In this document: positions 32,070 to 39,943 of the stretch, one piece after another
Layout of the letters: every line of letters starts with the position of its first letter
Position numbering within the stretch: the first letter of the stretch is position 1
From: Acidobacteriaceae bacterium
Lineage (GTDB): Bacteria > Acidobacteriota > Terriglobia > Bryobacterales > Bryobacteraceae
DNA: 40,804 nt
NCBI GenBank assembly: GCA_903970405.1
Contig: CAJCIT010000044.1
Location: forward strand, 1-40,804
Direction: 5' to 3'
Translations under genes and position numbers: made by a program
Notes under the pieces: model-generated
Seen by the model: the letters and a program-made list of their open reading frames with translations, nothing else
Database searches by the model: none
What the model was told of the DNA's origin: nothing

Positions 32070-33140
32070 ATGGACCGATCCAGACCTATTTTGGTGACCG
32101 TAGGCGGCTTCCTCGGTGCGGGAAAGTCGCGGCTGATCCTGGCCGCCTCGCAGATTCTGGCGAACAAGGGCATTCGGGTGGCGGCGGTTCTCAACGACCA
32201 GGGTTCGGACCTTGTCGATACGGCGTGGGTTCGCCAACAAGACGTGGAGACGCAGGAAGTGGCGGGAGCTTGCTTCTGCTGCCAGTTCAGCAAGCTCATT
32301 CAATCGGTGGAGCGGCTGCGGGCGACGGAACCGGCCGTCATATTTCTGGAGCCGGTGGGGAGTTGCACGGATATCTCCGCCACTGTGCTCCAGCCGCTGA
32401 AATCCTCCTACAGCCGTGATTTTCAGTTGGCGCCCTTCACCGTCTTGGTGGATCCGGCTCGCGCCCGTTATATGGCAACTCCCAAGGCCGATCCGCAATT
32501 GCAATACCTCTTCTCACAGCAGTTGCTGGAAGCCGATTTGATTGTTTGGAGCAAGTCGGATATTGATGCGCCGGCGATGCAACTGGCCGGTTTTCAGAAC
32601 TCGCGCCAGTTGAGCGCAAAGACGGGCGAGGGGGTGGCGGGCTGGCTTTCCGAAGTCATTGGCGGAAAAATGGAGCCGGGCGGCAAGTTGCTCCAGAACA
32701 TTGACTACGGCCGCTATGCCGCCGCGGAAGCCTGCTTGGGCTGGCTGAACTGGCAAGCGTCCGTCAGACTTCATGCTCCGCTCACCCCCGCCATGCTGGG
32801 CGGCCCGCTTCTCGACGCCCTGCAGGCCCTGCTGGTTGAAGCGGGCGTTCCCATCGTGCATCTGAAGATGATGGTGCGGTGCGCTTCGGGATACGTGGAA
32901 GCGGCCGTGTGCTCGAACGAAGATCAGCCGGAAGCGTACGGCGATCTTTCGGCCTCCCCTGCATCTGAGCATGAGATCACGGTGAATCTCCGCGCAAAGG
33001 CAGATCCAGAGCAACTATCCAAGACCGCGACGGCAGCTTTCGATCAATTGCCAGGAGTGCTTCGCTTCACCAGACAGGACTGCTTCCAGCCCGCTCCGCC
33101 ACGGCCAGAAATGCGATTTCGGGAAGTGGTCAGCCCATAA
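32070..33140 (+). CDS. COG0523 (G3E) GTPase, putative metallochaperone
   Basis: A 356-residue P-loop GTPase-like protein. The ATG at 32070 follows AGGTG, and the frame is open before it only over the previous gene. Walker A is GGFLGAGKS (12-20). The hallmark CxCC metal-binding motif is Cys68-x-Cys70-Cys71 in GACFCCQF, as in the COG0523 zinc and cobalt chaperones. A Walker B-like strand, VIFLEPVGS, occupies 90-98. The base-recognition NKxD is altered to SKSD (161-164). The C-terminal third differs from standard CobW domains, so this is a divergent branch. Its stop-to-start spacing of 8 bases from the PLP enzyme gene indicates one operon. A job in delivering zinc to that enzyme is the best contextual guess; no direct proof is in the sequence. 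Confidence 0.85.
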   Translation: MDRSRPILVTVGGFLGAGKSRLILAASQILANKGIRVAAVLNDQGSDLVDTAWVRQQDVETQEVAGACFCCQFSKLIQSVERLRATEPAVIFLEPVGSCTDISATVLQPLKSSYSRDFQLAPFTVLVDPARARYMATPKADPQLQYLFSQQLLEADLIVWSKSDIDAPAMQLAGFQNSRQLSAKTGEGVAGWLSEVIGGKMEPGGKLLQNIDYGRYAAAEACLGWLNWQASVRLHAPLTPAMLGGPLLDALQALLVEAGVPIVHLKMMVRCASGYVEAAVCSNEDQPEAYGDLSASPASEHEITVNLRAKADPEQLSKTATAAFDQLPGVLRFTRQDCFQPAPPRPEMRFREVVSP

Positions 33141-33161
33141 TCCCGGGGTCCATCGTTCAAA

Positions 33162-33305
33162 GCACAGCCCGACCTACTGAACCGCGCGCGGAGCGAGCGG
33201 ACCATGAGTCAGCGGCGCCCCATGCGCACCGAGGCGACAGCCCCCTTATCTGTGCTCGAAAATAAGACCTGCCGGGGTCCGCTTGCTCTCGCGCGCGGTT
33301 CAGAA
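33162..33305. repeat. dispersed palindromic element, family A, copy 2
   Basis: The left arm (33177-33203) starts CTGAACCGCGCGCG and ends AGCGGACC; the right arm (33276-33303) is its inverse with one indel and one mismatch over 27-28 bases. The 72-base centre is unique. The first 54 bases, from GCACAGCCCG, match copy 1 at 10015. It fills most of the 187-base gap between the COG0523 gene and the convergent DUF2252 gene. A transcript could fold into a very long stem and might end transcription from both sides. Confidence 0.7.
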
Positions 33306-33327
33306 GACTCGGCATTCCCTCCCGGCT

Positions 33328-34767
33328 TCAGCTCTTCGCTTTCTTGGCCGCGCGCTTCGTCAACGCTTTGTCCGCCGGTTTCTTTCCCCGCAGCTCGCCG
33401 CTCTCCATTGCAGCCTGGAACACCTTGAAGTCGGCCTCCACCAGCTCCGCGTAACCCAAGCCAAACCTGGCGATGGAATCGCCCACTTTCTCGCCGTTCC
33501 CGAGATAACCCAGCAACTCAATGGCGTCCCCGCTGCGTCCGTGATCGTGCCCCAGCAAGGCGCCGGCGGCCGCGGCAAGCTCGCGCAGACCGTCTCCCTT
33601 CAGGCTCGGCAAAGCAACCGTGCCCTTGTGATCGTTCAGTTGACGAACCAGATATTGGTGAGTGCCGAACGTGGTCCAGCCCAGCAGCAGGTCGGAGTAA
33701 GCTTGCATGCGGTGTTGGCCATCCACCACGCGCTGCCCTTGATGGTCATGTAGACAGGGCCACAGCGCCGACGCGTAGGCCGATTCCACTTCTTGCTTCA
33801 CCTGCAAAAAGAGCGGATCGCGCTCCCCATTGCCGAACATGAGGACCACCCAATCGCGCAGACCCACGCTACCCGTGCCCACAATCTTGAACGCCGCATC
33901 GCGGGCTTCGAAGAAATCGAAAATGTGGCGGCGTTCGGGAGGGAGCGAGTTCCGATATTCCGGCAGCGCCCCGATCACGCGTTTTCGCTCCGTGGCCGTG
34001 GCCCGGCGCAAGTTCGGCGGCGTGTCCTTGAACAGAATGCGGCCATTGCCGTCGCGTGCGGTGTATTTGTTCAGCAGTTCCAGAGGCTGCGCCCGACGCG
34101 ATTGCGCAATGGCGGCGGAAAGCGGTGCGGCATCTTCGTTCAGGTGCGTTCGTGTCCGGGCCGCGGTAAGCAGCGGCAGGCCGGCGAGTTCGGCCACTGC
34201 TTCCCGGTAGGTGGAAACCATCGTTTCGATTGCCAGGGAGCAGCCCGAGCGTCCATGGCCCGACTCACGCCCCGCCAGCACCAGGCTCGCCGCCATGCGC
34301 TTCACGTCCCATTCCCACGGGCCGGCGTGCGTCTCATCGAAGTCGTTCATGTCGAAGACCAGCCGTCCGTCAGGAGCGGCAAAGGAACCGAGGTTTTGCA
34401 CATGGGCATCGCCTCCCAGTTGCACCAGAATGCCGGTGTGGGGCAGGCGCATGAAGTCGGCCACCATCACTCCCACCGATCCTCGAAAGAACGCGAACGG
34501 CGATACCGACATCCGGCTGTACTTTTCCGGGATCAGTTCGGGAACGCGGTTGGTTTCGAACTGCTTCAGAATCCCGACAACATCGATCTTCCGCTTTTCC
34601 TTTTCAAGCTCGCCCAAGGCGCTCCGGCTCAACTTTTCGCGCTGCGAACGCCCGCGCGCGGTTCGCTTTTCAGGACTTCCTCTCTTCACAATGCTGCGGT
34701 TCGCGGCCACCTGGTGTGTGGCGCCGCCCTCGCGATGTGGTTCGCCGGACTCGATGTTCGTTTGCAT
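33328..34767 (-). CDS. DUF2252 family protein, kinase-like
   Basis: A 479-residue cytoplasmic protein. The first 50 residues are basic and disordered (KRGSPEKRTARGRSQREK). The DUF2252 domain follows: VPELIPEKYSRMSVSPFAFF, the active-site-like QLGGDAHVQNLGSF and VFDMNDFDETHAGPWEWDV. The HxxN and DxD pattern resembles aminoglycoside phosphotransferase and kinase folds. Later WVVLMFGNGERDPLFLQVKQ and VVDGQHRMQAYSDLLLGW match the family end, and the C-terminus is Lys-rich (KKPADKALTKRAAKKAKS). The substrate is unknown. It is divergent from the NRAMP gene across 115 bases and converges on the palindromic repeat. Confidence 0.9.
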   Translation of the reverse strand: MQTNIESGEPHREGGATHQVAANRSIVKRGSPEKRTARGRSQREKLSRSALGELEKEKRKIDVVGILKQFETNRVPELIPEKYSRMSVSPFAFFRGSVGVMVADFMRLPHTGILVQLGGDAHVQNLGSFAAPDGRLVFDMNDFDETHAGPWEWDVKRMAASLVLAGRESGHGRSGCSLAIETMVSTYREAVAELAGLPLLTAARTRTHLNEDAAPLSAAIAQSRRAQPLELLNKYTARDGNGRILFKDTPPNLRRATATERKRVIGALPEYRNSLPPERRHIFDFFEARDAAFKIVGTGSVGLRDWVVLMFGNGERDPLFLQVKQEVESAYASALWPCLHDHQGQRVVDGQHRMQAYSDLLLGWTTFGTHQYLVRQLNDHKGTVALPSLKGDGLRELAAAAGALLGHDHGRSGDAIELLGYLGNGEKVGDSIARFGLGYAELVEADFKVFQAAMESGELRGKKPADKALTKRAAKKAKS

Positions 34768-34882
34768 TGGCTGCCCCGATTCTATCCCGATAGCTCAATG
34801 AAATGTAACGTTCCTGAAACAGTTTGCGGCGTCCCGTCCTGGCCAAACCTGACCGCAAAACCGTTAAGCTGGAGTCAGAACC

Positions 34883-36796
34883 ATGCTCCAATCCCGGCCG
34901 CTCGACAACGCGGGCGTCTCGCTGCATGAGGTGCACGATAGCGTCAATACGTCGCACGCTTCGGTGTGGCGTAGGATGCTGGCATTCGCGGGCCCCGCGT
35001 ACCTGATTAGCGTCGGCTATATGGATCCGGGCAACTGGGCCACGGATCTCGAAGCCGGCGCCCGCTTTGGATACAAGCTGCTGTGGGTGGTGGTTGTCTC
35101 AAACCTGATGGCGATCCTGCTGCAGACGCTGAGCGCGCGGCTGGGCATCGTCACCCGCCGGGATCTGGCCCAGGCATGCCGTGCTGAGTATCCTCGAGCC
35201 ATGTCGCAGGCTCTGTGGGTGCTCTCTGAGATCGCCATTGTCGCCTGCGATTTGGCGGAAGTGCTGGGCGCCGCCATTGGCTTAAATCTTTTATTCAAGA
35301 TTCCGCTGCTGGCAGGTGTGCTGCTGACCGCTTTAGACACGCTGCTGTTGCTCTGGTTCACGCGCCTCGGCATCCGTGTTATTGAAGCCTTCGTCCTCAG
35401 CCTCATTGCGATGATCGCGGGCTGTTTCGCCGTCGAAATTTTCTGGGCCCAGCCGCATTTCTCCGATGTGATGGGCGGCCTGATTCCGCGCATAGATGCC
35501 GGCAGCCTCTATGTGGCGGTTGGAATCCTGGGCGCAACCGTGATGCCGCATAATCTGTACCTGCATTCGGCGCTGGTGCAGACGCGGCGGGTGGGCAATT
35601 CGCGGAAGGAAACGGGCGACGCCTGCCGCTTTAATTTTATCGATTCCGTGTTGGCGCTCAACGGCGCGCTGCTGGTGAACGCCGCCATCTTGATTCTGGC
35701 GGCCGCCGTCTTCTTCAAGAACCACATTGTGGTGACGCAAATCCAGCAGGCGCACCAGTTCCTGACGCCGCTGCTTGGCACTACCATGGCCAGCGTCCTG
35801 TTTGGGCTGGCCCTGATCTGTTCCGGCCAGTCGTCCACCCTCACCGGAACCATGGCCGGCCAGATTGTGATGGAAGGCTTTCTGCACTTCCGCATGCGGC
35901 CGTGGCTGCGGCGCATGGTCACGCGCAGTTTGGCCATCGTTCCGGCGGCGCTGACCATCGCTTATGCCGGCGATAACGCCAGCTTTCAACTGCTGATACT
36001 GAGCCAGGTGGTTCTGAATATCCAGTTGCCATTCGCCGTGATTCCGCTGGTGCAGTTCACCAATGACCGCGGCCGCATGGGCGAGTTCGCGAATAACCGC
36101 TGGGTAAAAGTGCTGGCATGGGCGGCGACGGCTGTGATTCTAACGCTGAACATCGGCTTGGCGTGGCAGCAGACCGCGGAGTGGATGGCGGGCGGCAGCT
36201 TGTTCGCGGCGGCGGCCGCAATTATTTGTGCAGTGGCGTTGCTGGCGATGCTGGGAACGATGTTGTTCTGGCCGTTGGTGAAGCACCGCCGGCGCGGGCC
36301 GGAGCCGCCGGTCGCCGTGGCCGTTGAGCCTGACGAATCTCTCACTATCGAGCCGCAGCGCTACCGGCGCATCCTGGTCCCGCTCGATCATTCCGAAGCC
36401 GATCGTAACGCCATCGCGAGCGCGTTATCGCTTGCCTCGGCGCACAAGGCGGAGATTACGTTGCTCCACGTGGAAGAGGGCGTGACCAGTCAACTTTTCG
36501 GGTCGCTTGCCTCAACCGCCGAGGAGCAGGAGGGACTCAACTATCTGCAGCGCGTCGCGGCGAAGCTGCGCGAGTCGGGCGTCGACGTGGAGACGCTGGT
36601 GCGGTACGGAGAGCGGCCGGCGGAAGAAATCGCGAAGGTTGCGAACGAACTCGCGCCGGATCTATTGGTTCTTGCGGCGCACGGACACCGTGGATGGAAG
36701 GATTTGGTGTTCGGCACAACGATCGATTCCGTGCGTCACCGAACGCACATTCCGCTGCTGATCGTCCGGCAAAGCGGCAAAAAGCGTGGGGGGTAG
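34883..36796 (+). CDS. NRAMP metal-ion transporter fused to a C-terminal UspA domain
   Basis: A 637-residue fusion. Residues 25-470 are an NRAMP/MntH transporter with about 11 helices. The metal site is intact: DPGNW in helix 1 (48-52) and MPHNLYLHS in helix 6 (221-229), whose Asp, Asn and Met bind Mn2+ or Fe2+ with proton coupling. After a basic linker (KHRRRGPEPP), residues 493-637 form a universal stress domain: YRRILVPLDHSEADRNAI, ITLLHVEE, LLVLAAHGHRGWKDL and VFGTTIDSVRHRTHIPLLIV. The nucleotide loop GHRG-x6-GT is shorter than the classical G-2x-G-9x-G(S/T), so ATP binding is uncertain. GGAG is 10 bases before the ATG. The domain probably sits on the cytoplasmic side, where it could gate transport by nucleotide or stress state. 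Confidence 0.93.
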   Translation: MLQSRPLDNAGVSLHEVHDSVNTSHASVWRRMLAFAGPAYLISVGYMDPGNWATDLEAGARFGYKLLWVVVVSNLMAILLQTLSARLGIVTRRDLAQACRAEYPRAMSQALWVLSEIAIVACDLAEVLGAAIGLNLLFKIPLLAGVLLTALDTLLLLWFTRLGIRVIEAFVLSLIAMIAGCFAVEIFWAQPHFSDVMGGLIPRIDAGSLYVAVGILGATVMPHNLYLHSALVQTRRVGNSRKETGDACRFNFIDSVLALNGALLVNAAILILAAAVFFKNHIVVTQIQQAHQFLTPLLGTTMASVLFGLALICSGQSSTLTGTMAGQIVMEGFLHFRMRPWLRRMVTRSLAIVPAALTIAYAGDNASFQLLILSQVVLNIQLPFAVIPLVQFTNDRGRMGEFANNRWVKVLAWAATAVILTLNIGLAWQQTAEWMAGGSLFAAAAAIICAVALLAMLGTMLFWPLVKHRRRGPEPPVAVAVEPDESLTIEPQRYRRILVPLDHSEADRNAIASALSLASAHKAEITLLHVEEGVTSQLFGSLASTAEEQEGLNYLQRVAAKLRESGVDVETLVRYGERPAEEIAKVANELAPDLLVLAAHGHRGWKDLVFGTTIDSVRHRTHIPLLIVRQSGKKRGG

Positions 36797-36815
36797 TAAA
36801 GGCGGATCCCCCGAT

Positions 36816-37808
36816 TCATTCAGCCTGAGCGTTAAGTTTGGCAAGGTGGGCGTCGAGTTGGTCCTCTGGAATACCCTCTCCCCGTTCGAGCTGACCGATT
36901 CCCAGCCTGATCTTTGCGTCGCCGGGCGCCAAGATTGAAAGCTGCCCCTCGGTCATTCCAAAGCGCGAGCGGCCGCCGCGTTCGCGGCCTGAGCCCACCC
37001 AATCCAACCTCATGTCGCGGCAGACCTCATCGAGCATAGCCAAGGTACAAGTCTTCTGCTCCATGGCGAACGCTGTAACCAGAAGGTTGTCGCAAATCGC
37101 GTTGATGACGCGAGGCGTTCCATGGGTCCGGATAAAAATCTCGTTCAGAAAGTCCACCGAAAAGATCTTCTGGTCAGGCAGGCCGGCGCGCGCCATCCGG
37201 GCGTTCACATACTCAACCGTCTGCTCCTCCGTCAGGGGCTTCAATCCGCATCGTAAGACAATGCGCTGCTTGAGCTGCCGGAGGTTGGGAGCATCCAGCT
37301 TTCGGTCAAGTTCCGGCTGGCCGGCGAGGATGATCTGGAGGAGCTTTCCCGTGCGGTTCTCCAGATTCCCGAGAAGTCGTACCTCTTCCAGAACCTCCCA
37401 ATCGAGATTGTGCGCTTCATCGATGATCAGGACGCACGTCCGCCCCTTTTCGGCTTGTTCAAGCAGCATGGTATTTAACGCGATAAGCACATCGGTCTTC
37501 GACTTCCGATCGGCGCGGAGATCGAAGTCATAAGCGATCATTTCGAAGAACTGCGCCGGCGTCAGGCGCGAGTTGAAGATGAAAGCGAACTCAAACTGTT
37601 GAGAATCAAGGTAATCCCGCAGACACTCGAGCATGGTGGTCTTGCCGGTGCCGACCTCGCCGGTGAGAACGATGAACCCTTTGCGGCCACGCACTCCCCA
37701 GATCAACTGTGCAAGCGCTTCTTCGTGTTGGGGGCTCCGGTAGAGAAACTCGGGATCGGGACTCAGGTTAAACGGACTCTCACGGAAACCGAAGTAGGCG
37801 TTATACAT
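36816..37808 (-). CDS. ExeA/GspA-type AAA ATPase
   Basis: A 330-residue ATPase. It opens with the family signature MYNAYFGFRESPFNLSPDPE, followed by LTGEVGTGKTT (Walker A, 49-58), ILIIDEAHNL-like VLIIDEAHNLDWEVLEEVR (Walker B at 127-133) and ILAGQPELDRKL. ExeA ATPases help assemble secretion complexes, and close relatives accompany exopolysaccharide and exosortase loci. Here no such locus is visible, and no peptidoglycan-binding domain follows; the C-terminal 60 residues are a short helical tail. It faces the NRAMP gene tail to tail. Confidence 0.9.
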   Translation of the reverse strand: MYNAYFGFRESPFNLSPDPEFLYRSPQHEEALAQLIWGVRGRKGFIVLTGEVGTGKTTMLECLRDYLDSQQFEFAFIFNSRLTPAQFFEMIAYDFDLRADRKSKTDVLIALNTMLLEQAEKGRTCVLIIDEAHNLDWEVLEEVRLLGNLENRTGKLLQIILAGQPELDRKLDAPNLRQLKQRIVLRCGLKPLTEEQTVEYVNARMARAGLPDQKIFSVDFLNEIFIRTHGTPRVINAICDNLLVTAFAMEQKTCTLAMLDEVCRDMRLDWVGSGRERGGRSRFGMTEGQLSILAPGDAKIRLGIGQLERGEGIPEDQLDAHLAKLNAQAE

Positions 37809-38114
37809 TGGGCGTCTGTGGCTCGTCTTGAGCGGAAAAAATAGAAAACCACGCAGAACCGCTTCGTGAGGCCTCTGATCCCCATCATAGCGTGATTAGC
37901 GCCGAAATCGTGCTAGGAAATTGAGCAACCTTTTATCGGCTAACAACTTACGCGAGTTTTTCGGAGGAGAATGCCCCACAACGCATTTAGCGGATTTTGG
38001 GCCGGCTGGTTCTTCTTTATGATCGCTTTGCCATGTAAATCGAGCAACCTGCGCGTTTCGATGACAGCCTTGTCCATGCCTGGTAGAATCCCGTTTTTGA
38101 GTTGAATTGTATCA
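37809..38114. other. intergenic region between ATPase and rnpB
   Basis: About 306 bases without a convincing gene. A 44-codon frame from ATG 37971, with GGAGGAGA directly before it, ends at 38105. It has one hydrophobic stretch (FWAGWFFFMIALPC), but the spacing of the Shine-Dalgarno is too short and there is no recognisable family, so I do not call it. The region should contain the promoter of the leftward ATPase gene. I see no terminator hairpin for rnpB. Confidence 0.35.
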
Positions 38115-38497
38115 AACCTGCGCGGTCTGTAAGCCGGTTTCTGTACCCACCTGGGTGGGCGGCAACCATTCGTCTAGACCTGCCATCGCTGACAGGCTCA
38201 AGCAACCTACCCGGAAGTTGTAACGGAGCGGGCCGCTCCTCCTCCCCTATTTGGTCTTGCTCCACATGGGGTTTTCCCTGCCAGCCCGATTGCTCAGACC
38301 GCGGTGCGCTCTTACCGCACCTTTTCACCCTTACCAGACGTTTCCGCCCGGCGGTATATTTTCTGTGGCACTATCCGTAGCGTGCGCTTTGAGCGCAAAC
38401 CCCCGGCCGTTAGCCGGCATGCTGCCCTGAGGAGACCGGACTTTCCTCTCGGCGCCTGGAAAGCCAGACACCCAGCGGCTGCCCGACCGCGCAGGCA
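38115..38497 (-). ncRNA. rnpB: RNase P RNA (class A)
   Basis: Read on the minus strand, this is the catalytic RNA of RNase P, which trims 5' leaders from tRNA precursors. The P1 helix pairs CCTGCGCGGTC at the 5' end (complement of 38485-38495) with GACCGCGCAGG at the 3' end (38117-38127), a perfect 11-bp stem. Conserved core blocks occur in order: GAGGAAAGTCCGG, then GGTAAGGGTGAAAAGGTGCG, AAGACCAAATAGGGG and the 3' ACAGAAACCGGCTTACAG. The length of about 380 bases suits bacterial type A. The exact ends are set from P1 and may be off by a few bases. A possible -10 box, GATACT, lies just upstream at about 38507. No protein gene should be called on either strand here. Confidence 0.95.
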
Positions 38498-38602
38498 AAT
38501 CCCAGTATCTCACCAATCCCAAGCGGCCGATTTTCGACTATATTTAAGATTGTTAACGGAACGGATCGAGGCGCGGAGACATCCCTCGATTCGAAGCTAA
38601 CC

Positions 38603-39865
38603 ATGTCCTATTCGTCCAGACGCCGTTTTCTTAAAGCAATCAGTCCGGCGCTCGCGGCGCCGGGACTCCTGTTCGGACAGTTCAAGCCGCTCAATCCGTT
38701 ACCGGATCAGGAGGGGCCGCTGCCGCAGCCCGGTCAGCCGGCGCCGAAGCGCAAAACAGATCAGCCCCCGGCTGACCAGACGCTAGATCAATCCGGCGAC
38801 AAGGCGAGGTTTTCCACGGACGTCAAGCTGGTGCAGTTGTATGCGACCGTGCGCGACGCCAAAGGCGCGATTGTCAAGGACTTGGATAAGCCGGATTTCA
38901 TTCTCAAGCAAGACGGGGAGACGCGGCCGATTCAGTATTTCTCGCGGGAATCGAATCTGCCTTTGACCATCGGCCTGCTGGTGGATACCAGCGGCAGCCA
39001 GCGCCGCGTGTTGGAAGATGAGCGCAGCGCCAGCTTTAAGTTCCTGGACCAAGTGCTTCGCGAAGACAAAGACAAGGCCTTCATCATTCATTTCGATCGC
39101 GAAGTGGAGCTGCTGCAAGACCTGACCTCCAGCCACCCGAAACTCGAAGATGCATTGAATCTGCTGACCGTGGATAAACCAACGTACGCGTCGCGGCAGG
39201 GCGGCGGCGGTTACCCGGGTGGCGGGAACGGCGGAGGTGGTGGCTGGCCTGGCGGCGGCGCGGGTTGGCCGGGCGGAGGCGGTGGCGGCGGCGGACGCAG
39301 GGGAGGGGGCGCCCAGCGTGGACAGCACGGTGGCGGAACCTCCATGTACGATGCGATTCTTCTGGCCGGCGACGAAGTGTTGCGAAAACCCAAAGGGCGC
39401 AAGGCCATGATCCTGATGACCGACGGCGTGGATAACAACAGCAAGGTTTCATTGAGCGATTCGATTGAAGCGGCACAGAAATCCGACACTCTGGTTTACT
39501 CGATTTTGTTTTCGGATGCGACGGCCTACGGCGGCGGAGTGCCGCAGATCCCAATAGGGCGGCGCGGAATAGGCGGACGGGGTTCAGGCGACTCGCCTGA
39601 AGATGGCAAACGCGTGCTGCAGCGCATCTCGAAGGAAACGGGCGGCGGGTTCTTTGAAGTTTCGAAGAAGCATCCGCTGGATGAGACCTTCGCGCGCATT
39701 CAGGAAGAATTGCGCAGCCAATACAGCCTCGCGTTTACGCCGGACTCGGGTGACAGCTCCACCTACCATCGAGTGGAATTGACCACCGTGAAGGCCGACC
39801 TGAAGGTGCAGACGCGCGAAGGGTATTACTCGGCCGCGGAAACCGGCGCTCCCTCTCGCTCATAA
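38603..39865 (+). CDS. VWFA-related acidobacterial protein with Gly-rich insert, Tat signal
   Basis: A 420-residue exported protein. The twin-arginine start is SRRRFLKAISPALAAPG. A Pro-rich linker (35-60) leads to the VWFA-related acidobacterial domain: FSTDVKLVQLYATVRDAKGA and DKPDFILKQDG, then the vWA fold with the MIDAS motif DTSGS (128-132), Thr246 in GGGTSMYDAI and MTDGVD (272-277). Between residues 199 and 245 an extended Gly-rich loop interrupts the fold, with three (Y/W)PGGG units. The end, FARIQEELRSQYSLAFTPD, is typical of the family. Such proteins probably bind partners through a metal ion in the periplasm. The loop is unusually long. The gene is divergent from rnpB across about 105 bases. 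Confidence 0.92.
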   Translation: MSYSSRRRFLKAISPALAAPGLLFGQFKPLNPLPDQEGPLPQPGQPAPKRKTDQPPADQTLDQSGDKARFSTDVKLVQLYATVRDAKGAIVKDLDKPDFILKQDGETRPIQYFSRESNLPLTIGLLVDTSGSQRRVLEDERSASFKFLDQVLREDKDKAFIIHFDREVELLQDLTSSHPKLEDALNLLTVDKPTYASRQGGGGYPGGGNGGGGGWPGGGAGWPGGGGGGGGRRGGGAQRGQHGGGTSMYDAILLAGDEVLRKPKGRKAMILMTDGVDNNSKVSLSDSIEAAQKSDTLVYSILFSDATAYGGGVPQIPIGRRGIGGRGSGDSPEDGKRVLQRISKETGGGFFEVSKKHPLDETFARIQEELRSQYSLAFTPDSGDSSTYHRVELTTVKADLKVQTREGYYSAAETGAPSRS

Positions 39866-39878
39866 TCGAAGGCCAAGC

Positions 39879-39898
39879 CGCCAATCGGGAGATTGGCG
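39879..39898. repeat. family B palindromic repeat, copy 2
   Basis: CGCCAATC-GGGA-GATTGGCG, a perfect 8-bp stem, followed by TTCCCAAGCG. It differs from copy 1 at 14037 in one loop base and one downstream base. It lies 14 bases past the VWFA stop and 45 bases before the next start, where it could also act as a transcript-end hairpin. Confidence 0.7.
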
Positions 39899-39943
39899 TT
39901 CCCAAGCGCGGCATCCGCTCGCCGTCTCACCCATACTAAAAGT

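Noticed and set aside
37971-38105. 44-codon frame with GGAGGAGA directly before the ATG
   Set aside because: The spacing of the ribosome binding site is too short, there is no family match, and it ends only 10 bases before rnpB; it remains a weak possibility.
38017-38380. Open frames on both strands over the RNase P RNA
   Set aside because: The stretch is fully explained by conserved rnpB core motifs and the P1 helix; the frames have no family resemblance.
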